Positions 57,319 through 64,000 of a DNA stretch of 64,000 nucleotides are shown here, piece by piece. The notes below the pieces were generated by a model. That model saw only the letters and a list, made by a program, of their open reading frames with translations. It searched no databases and was not told where the DNA came from. The stretch lies in the NCBI GenBank assembly GCA_028753945.1, contig JAPNXP010000001.1, positions 2,346,501 through 2,410,500 of the forward strand. Direction: 5' to 3'. Made by a program: the position numbers and the translations under genes. The DNA is from Hexactinellida sp. DTS-2022 (taxonomy: Eukaryota > Porifera > Hexactinellida). Positions within the stretch are counted from its first letter, which is position 1. Every line of letters begins with the position of its first letter.

Positions 57319-59166
57319 TTAACTTGTGAATATTTGAAAACTATCTTCTATTTGTGTACAACATATAGGACAAGTTTGCCCCAGCCTTCTTAGCCTATCG
57401 CTGCAATCTCCAAAGAAATTTGCGTGCCTACATGGCATGAAAATCAAGGTTGTCACGCGTTGTAGAAGACAAACAGCACAGGCCTTCTCTGCAATTTCAA
57501 CGTCTTCTCCTTCTGACTCACTAGAAATATCCTCTTGTAGAGATACTCTATCATGGATTTTACCAATTGTGTGGCTGATTTTATGAATAAACTCCAATGG
57601 ATCTAAGAGTCCACTCCTTAGCTTCTCCTTATAAGTTCTTCTCAGATCATCATTTCTCAAATGAGCTTTCTTTCTTGCCCTGGAGATATCTTTCCCTAAG
57701 CGCAAACGACCGATATCATTGTCCGTATCTTGAATGACATTATTGAGTGCTGACATAAATGTCCATATCCTTGGGTGACAAGTTCTAATAATCGACTTAA
57801 GTTTGGAGTGATAACTCTCGGCAGCATTGTTTGTAGAGATGTTTAGTTCATTGATTGAGAGTTCTTCAAGAGTAATTTTGGTGATCCAATGCTTCTTGTA
57901 ATATTGCTGCAACTTCTTTAGTTTGCTCAGCTCAGAAGGCTCAATTTCAGGTAATTCAATGCAACTATAAGTTGGATTAATCAAGCTAGCGGGAAGAAAT
58001 GGGAGAGTCATCAAGAGTCGCACAAATGTTGATACTTCACTATTTGTCTTGAATGAGTGGCTGAGGCCTAATTTCTGTGTCGTCCTCCAAATACACTGCG
58101 TATAATGAAACCAACAACCATAAATTCCAATTTGAGGATAAACTTCTTTCAAAGCATTCCTAGGTGCAATTTACCAATCAGACATTGATGCGAATGGTTT
58201 AAAATGAGGAACCTTGGAGCTAATCCTTTCTAAAACAGTAATATATAATGCTTAACTCTTACTGGTCATCAGGCAATGTATGGCTGGCAAAGAGTGTCTG
58301 TCCACAGCAACGAAAATGGTCCATAACTGTTCAAATTGAATGGGAACTGTATAAAAGGTGCCATCAAATTGTATGTGAACGACTTGATATAATAAAATAT
58401 TCATCTCCTCAGAAAAGAAAATCGAAGCAGTGTCAGTACCACATGTTAGGCCGTATAAATAAATAACTTGTTTATCATCCCCGTCCGCCCCAATTTTAAC
58501 TACCCGTCCGGATCTATTTTATTATTATCTTATGAACCTAATCGTACAAAATATAAGCAATAACTTGTGTAAAGTACCTACTATGTATGAATTTTTAATA
58601 AGTTATATATTTTAGAGCATTACTTTAATTATTTGGCATTGTCATGTTATTTTCTAATTTAATGAAATATTTATATTTATTTTTTGGCATAGGATGATGT
58701 TATTTGCATATTAATAGAAATAAAAAATAAAAATAAAATCCCGTCCGCAGTCCCAATTTTCTCGAAAAATATGGATGATAGACAAGTAATTTATTTTATG
58801 TGGCCTTACTGAAAATTGATAAAATTTCCCAAAACTCGTTGTAGAAATCATCTCGCAAAATTCACTAGCTCCTAATGGGATTTTAGGTTGCAATTTTCGT
58901 CTAGCGCGATACATTGCTGACTCGCATTCGGTGAAGGTAACTTCACACGCTCTAAGGTCAATTCTTGTTGTCTCATCAAAAACTTGTCTAAGATTATCTT
59001 GGCTGTGCATAGCAACTGTTTTGCATTTAGTTTTCAACTCGTAGACATCTGATTTGTATTCTTCAACACTATGATTGTGTTGGTCTGTTGGAATAGAGGA
59101 GTGATAAGATTTGTTTCCCTGTTGAGTCTGGCAGTTCCTTTGCATCCAAGGCGAAAAATTGCACAC
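57319..59166 (-). pseudogene. MULE transposase with C-terminal RING, interrupted
   Basis: Read on the - strand. The N-terminal frame from 59166 includes ACEVTFTECESAMYRARRKL and is cut by the MITE at 58449-58805. The frame resumes at about 58446 with FFSEEMN and DGTFYTVPIQF (first MULE Asp region). At about 58170-58175 SDW is followed by an in-frame TAA where the sister gene (22341-23734) has Glu. From 58152 an open 277-codon frame gives KEVYPQIGIYGCWFHYTQ, ISTNNAAESYHSKLK, then the RING CAVC…CRHANFFGDC…CPIC. One RING cysteine is replaced by Phe compared with the sister's CKHANCCTKC. The gene is dead on three counts: insertion, stop and damaged zinc site. Confidence 0.83.
58449..58805. mobile_element. 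Harbinger-like MITE, copy B (357 bp)
   Basis: Ends GGCCGTATAAATAAATAACT and …TTTATTTTATGTGGCC with exact TTA duplication (58446-58448, 58806-58808). Same length as copy A and nearly identical sequence. It disrupts the MULE transposase frame. Confidence 0.88.
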
Positions 59167-59530
59167 TTAAGATAAATATTCTTATCCTGTTTTTAACTGA
59201 TAAATTTAAAGTCATCAGAAGTACAATATGCAATATACTCTTCCCACAACCTTTTTGTAAGAATTTATAGTGTATTCCATCAGATAATGATGTCATTAAT
59301 ACCAAATAACCATTTTATGCTAACATTTAGAAATATAATGGAAGCCAGTTAGTTGATTGAAAACAAAACAACAATTGAAAACAAATAGATTATTCAGACT
59401 TGTTATGAATTATCAAACTGAGACAAGGGTAATGTCAAAAACAAATTGAAAAGTTTTCCATTAAAAACCTTTGAAAAACTATTCTGACAAAGTCAAAACT
59501 CAATAAAAATTATTCTGACAAAGTCAGAAC

Positions 59531-60151
59531 TGTTGCATGAGAAATTGACCCCCGTGAGAAAATGACCCCCCTCTTCATATGAACCATGGATACCGTTTAG
59601 GGGGTCATTTTCTCACGGGGGTCATTTCTTTATGCAAGCCCCGTGAGAAAATGACCCCCCCCAATAAATTTCCGCATTGTCATTGCAATAATGTAGACTA
59701 CTTGAACAAAACAATGATGTAGTGACAATTATACAAAATGACCAGACAACATACTAATTACTTGGAACTATAAATATTGAAGCTCTAACTCTTATTTGTC
59801 ATTAAAATGGCTAATTTCGAATAATTATGGCTAAATAAAGTTTACTCAAAAAATACTCTTATTTATCATATTACTAGTATACCAACAAATATAAATAATA
59901 CATTGCCAGAAGTATTCAGTTAATTAACATAGTTGCCAAGTCATTTTGTATAATTGTCACTGCATCATTGTTTTGTTCAAGTAGTCTTTACATTATTGCA
60001 ATGACAACGCGGAAATTTATGGGGGGGTCATTTTCTCACGGGGCTTGCATAAAGAAATGACCCCCGTGAGAAAATGACCCCCTAAACGGTATCCATGGTT
60101 CATATGAAGAGGGGGGTCATTTTCTCATGGGGGTCAATTTCTCATGCAACA
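59531..60151. mobile_element. Foldback element with ATGACCCCC arms
   Basis: Inverted arms of about 215 bp begin TGTTGCATGAGAAATTGACC on both strands. GAAC is duplicated at 59527-59530 and 60152-60155. Each arm contains CGTGAGAAAATGACCCCC several times in both orientations, so the arms themselves fold. Centre about 190 bp, AT-rich. Confidence 0.85.
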
Positions 60152-60300
60152 GAACTCTATAAAAACTATTCTGACAAGGTGAGAACTCAATAAAAACTAT
60201 TCTGACAAAGTCATATCTCCATAAAAACCATTCTGACAAATGCCAGTGATGAAAATTCTGACAAATGACAACTTAAAAATTCTGACAAATGCAATTCCCT

Positions 60301-63176
60301 CGAATATGCATATGTAGCCTACTATACATAATGCTCCACAGTAACTTGATAATTTTGGACCATGGATGCGGTCGAAGATGGATTTGTAAATTCTAAATTA
60401 AGTCGATTGCAAGCTGAATTATTGATAAATTAAGTGGCTAATATTTAATTTACCTGAGTATTTTTAAATAAAAATACTGTCGTATACCCCTATCTTGTAT
60501 GAATTGGCTAATATCACTAATGATTGGACTGGACAATAATTAATAAATTTGGAATACATCTATGTAATAGTACAAAATTACACATCCAGCTCCTATTTAG
60601 ACATTGACTTAAGTCTTAAGGGATGGCAAAATTATGGTTTTCAGGAATAAGGGATGGCGAGTTATTACCAAGGGATGGCGGAAGCTATCCCTCGCCATCC
60701 CCTAAATGAAGCCCAGACATCTATGTAATAGTTAAGTAGAAAACATACATTAATGTATTATACATTTTCTTCAACAAGATACAATAATACACATTATACA
60801 AGTAACATTAGAATGAACGATACAGACCGAAATGGTGCTCTAGCAAGGGCGTAGCCAGGGGGGCGCCAATGCGCCCCACTTTGTTCCCATGCCCCCCCCC
60901 TTGAGGCGCTCCCACTTGGAATTGGGATAGATCAATAGATTCAATAAATATGTTTCTGATATATATATACTATATATTACACATTTATAATTTGAACTTG
61001 TAACCATAAATATATTGGAAACTTTGCAAGTTTCATTTGAGGTATTAAATAATAAGTGATATAATTTCATAATTATTGTCTCTATAATTTTATGATATGT
61101 GGAACAATGTTTGCAATCAAAGAATAACCATTATTACACTGTGAAATGATATGAAGTGAAAAATCCATTAGAGCCTAAAGAACGAGCCTCGGGATGTAAA
61201 ATATATGTAAACAATATAACAAATCGCAATCAGTTAATGTTGTGCGCCGGCTCGTGGTAAGTCCAATCTCTGTTCGGAACTTTGTGGGTGTACTCAATAA
61301 ACTCTTCTCTAAAATGTTTAACGCATACAAAACAGTTTTCAGATTATCTACATCTTCCCTATGCAGATCTCGAATCCAAGACTCTCTAGTTCATCCGGCT
61401 GTTGAGGCAATCTGAATACAGGAAACGATCTTCTGGATTATAGTTGCTCTTACAATCGGGAGCAGAGCATGTAATTAGCATTCTGATTGATGTAGTAGCT
61501 AATATACTATAACAAAAGGAATCTTAGTAATTTTATGGGAGTGGGTCTGTTGAATAGTGATTATAAAAATTAGTATGAGAAACAAATAAATAAAATTTCA
61601 TGTTGGATATCATATATAATCATAATGCAAGTTATGCAACTCATATTCAGATATTATGGTTTATTGTAAATAATTAAACATGACCGAATATTGTGGTAAC
61701 CTAATATTCCCCATCTTCCACCCCATCCTTGGTACCAAACTCGTAGTTTACTGTTGGGCCTTATGTAAAGTAGGCTATGGATTATATTACTTTTATTTAC
61801 TGAGTGCAACATTAAAACTATTCAAGTATTTTTGGATATTCTCATTAATTCCTGAATTAAATAATTGCAAGTATTTGCCCCTCATGTTTCAAAGAACTGT
61901 TTAAGGGCATAAATCCTGAAATGCCCTGCGCTGGAAATCAAGATAGCGCTGCGCTGGAAGCCAATGGAGCGCTGCGCTTAATGCACTGCAGCGTAGCGAA
62001 TTTGCGCTGCGCTGCAAAAAGCGCATGCAAACACTGCTCCAAACCCCATTATTGGTAAATCTATAGGTATTTAGCTTGTTTTACACCAATAAGGGTGCCA
62101 TGTTGAGGGAGGTGCCCGGATCTGAGAGTCCGGATCTTGGAGGTTTGAGTGTACTTCAAACTACTAGAATATGAAAGTTACTTAGGTTAGACAACCACAA
62201 TTAACCGATTCATTAGATATTTCGATTTTTTAAAGAGATATCTTGATAAATTATCAATTATAATTAATACCTTACCTTATGTGGTTTTAAGGGCATTAAC
62301 TATAATATTTTCAGTGTATTTATTTCGCGCTTTGACTATTTTAAAAGCAGGCAATAAAACAACCTAAATCGAAGAAAAACACGATCATTTATTCAAGTGC
62401 TGATATTTCACAATTCTGCGGCCGTATTCACTAAGAACTTAAGATCGAACTTAAGATCGATCTTAGTGCTTAAAGATAACCTTATGAGCACGGAACTACA
62501 AAATACGGCAAATTAACTCTTGAAAACAAATATTTACTCATGAATTATTTGTGCTAAATTTAGGGCTATTACCGAGATTTACATGGAGACATACTACATA
62601 GAGAGTTAAAAGGTTATTGCATGTATATAGGATAAGAATTGCTTCAAATCCCTTAAAAAATAGTTTAAAGAAGTGAACTCCCATCGTGACAAATGACGTA
62701 ATAATCTTCAAAAGGTTATTACATTAATAGTATAGTCCCGATTGTTTTGAAATTTCAGTGTACCTACTACATATTGTATAATTTTCAAACACTAATCTCA
62801 ATTTATCAAATGTTTAGATCGGGACCTTAATTTTTCAAAATGATTGCCGGAGGCCCTTTGAATTTGTCGCTATAAAAAAGTTTGCCCAAACTTTCCAGAG
62901 CGGCATGGGAGCTTAAATCGCGAGTTATATCCTAAAGTATCAGAATCAGGCATAAAACGTTACTAGCCAGAGGTTGGTCACGGAATCCTAATATTTGACC
63001 CCACTAATATTGCTGCATTAATAATTAAAAGCTATATCACTTAACTCGGGAGCAAACGACAACAATGCGGATATATAGGTGGGTTAAAATTATTATTTTC
63101 GAACTGAACCTCGCTCACCATCTGAGGAGGAGAGGTTATACACCAAACTGGCTTCTACCAATTATTATCCGAAACT
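60301..63176. other. Gene-free stretch with transposon fragments
   Basis: Fragments include GGGATGGCGAGTTATTACC repeats at 60620-60700, a hAT-like CAAGGGCGTAGCCAGGGGG tail at 60845, a GGGCCTTATGTAAAGTAGGC MULE-end piece at 61755, GCGCTGCGCTGGAA repeats at 61925-62030 and a GGCCGTATTCACTAAGAAC end at 62420. No exon recognised. Confidence 0.5.
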
Positions 63177-63637
63177 CAGTGGCGTATCCAGGATTATCGT
63201 GAGGGGGGTGCTCTGGAGCGAGCGACGGTAAAGGGGGGTCTAGGGGGCAAGCCCCATAATTTTTTTTGAATCTTAGACGCTCAAACATCGATGTACAGCT
63301 ATTCTTGTCACATAGTACAGTCGAAATCGAGTTTTTTTGCCCCCCAAAATGGACGACAAAAGGAGGCAAAAAAACCATGGCAAAAAACCCCGATTTCGAC
63401 TGTAGGAGGAGTGTAATATTGTACAGTTGTACCAAAGATGTTTAGATGTAGAAGTTTATGTTTAGAAAACATGCTAACTTTGTTACATAATTTATTAATA
63501 CTATTTAGTGAATACAAATTTAGTCTGCTAATACATTAGTCATCTGGAGTCTTCTGGTTTATCGTCTGGAAAAATCGTGAGGGGGTGTTTGAACACCCAA
63601 ATCCCCCCCCCCCCCCCCCCCCCTGGATACGCCACTG
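63177..63637. mobile_element. CAGTGGCGTATCC hAT-like MITE, second copy
   Basis: Ends CAGTGGCGTATCCAGG/CCTGGATACGCCACTG as in 5729-6024, interior matching in reverse complement. Flanks (CCGAAACT/AAACGGAT) do not match, so the duplication is lost or the element rearranged. Contains a pogo-like MITE at 63318. Confidence 0.8.
63318..63402. mobile_element. 85-bp pogo-like MITE with empty site elsewhere
   Basis: Ends CAGTCGAAATCG/CGATTTCGACTG with TA on both sides. The homologous position in the copy at 5855-5870 reads CTCCTACTATGTG, a clean empty site with a single TA. Confidence 0.85.
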
Positions 63638-64000
63638 AAACGGATACTATTATGCCGATTTGCCAATTTTTTGAAAAATATTAAAATATGCTGGAATTAC
63701 CAGAAATCTATAAGGTAAGGCTAATATATTAGTAGTGAACGTTTAACTGATCCAAATCTATTGATTACCTAAATCTTTGAAAATATAAAGTAATTCCTGA
63801 TCGGTTGTTAACTTCACTGAGTCCTCTAAACTATCAGTTCTATTTTCGAGTTGTGCTCATCAAAAGTTATTTTGATGCATTTTGGGCAAGTGATTAGAGT
63901 GATACTCTAATACCTGGTCGAGCAGTTTGAGTTGTCCATAGTTCTTCGTCAAAACTTCATTAAATTACACTTTTAATGAAGTTTTTGAACATCAATAATT

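Larger units (their letters stand above)
57051..60300 (-). mobile_element. Second MULE with inverted tandem end repeats
   Basis: Left-end repeats (57058-57195: TTCTGACTTTGTCA(T/G)AATAG, ~31-bp period) face inverted right-end repeats (59465-60300: CTATTCTGACAAAGTCA). Between them lies a transposase+RING gene on the - strand. A foldback (59531-60151) sits inside the right-end repeats and a Harbinger-like MITE (58449-58805) inside the gene. The exact outermost ends are unclear. Confidence 0.75.

Noticed and set aside
61925..62035. GCGCTGCGCTGGAA repeats as a CpG-island promoter
   Set aside because: Short, tandem, without adjacent exon; more likely a transposon fragment.
1..64000. tRNA or rRNA genes
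   Set aside because: No A/B-box pairs with a matching cloverleaf and no conserved rRNA blocks were noticed by eye on either strand; a covariance-model search could still find some.

Overview
This is a 64 kb piece of an AT-rich metazoan nuclear chromosome, probably from an invertebrate. The evidence is spliced exons with GT/AG borders, very few coding exons, many Class II transposon families, and tandem and inverted repeats. The only probable host gene is a cilia/flagella gene resembling CFAP100 (CCDC37). Two of its exons are seen on the + strand, at 36341-36508 and 50827-51290, which implies motile cilia or flagellated sperm. I cannot name the species.

Layout. 1-2.4 kb: old MITE debris. 2.4-19.1 kb: an array of ~1.2-1.4 kb repeat units, mostly in + orientation. 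Each unit carries a long near-perfect hairpin and a variable number of palindromic minisatellite monomers. The array is interrupted by a hAT-like composite (5.65-6.46 kb), one reversed unit (11.55-12.83 kb), a TTAA-flanked element (13.19-14.06 kb) and a complete RAG1/Transib-like transposon (14601-17610). 19.1-22 kb: MITEs. 22063-32681: a 10.6 kb composite MULE-like element holding a broken transposase+RING gene, a second repeat array in the opposite orientation and a THAP-exon fragment. 32.7-36.3 kb: MITEs. 36.3 kb: CFAP100-like exon 1. 36.8-44.7 kb: third repeat array, reversed, lying in the presumed CFAP100-like intron. 44.8-50.8 kb: Harbinger-like, foldback and pogo-like elements. 50.8-51.3 kb: CFAP100-like exon 2, followed 54 bp beyond its splice donor by a P-element-like THAP transposon (51345-53549). 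53.5-56.4 kb: MITEs with 8-bp duplications. 57-60.3 kb: a second MULE, broken by a stop codon and a Harbinger-like insertion, with a foldback in its end repeats. 60.3-64 kb: debris and one hAT-like MITE.

The main result is the element at 14601-17610. An intact 712-codon ORF shows the RAG1 catalytic-core landmarks and a C-terminal CCGHC-type zinc motif. Both ends begin with CACAGTG, the V(D)J recombination-signal heptamer. The insertion is bounded by a 5-bp duplication (TGCCC), the length typical of Transib/RAG elements. No RAG2-like gene is present. The residue aligned with the second catalytic Asp is Tyr in my alignment.

All family assignments rest on motif recognition by eye. No database search was possible.
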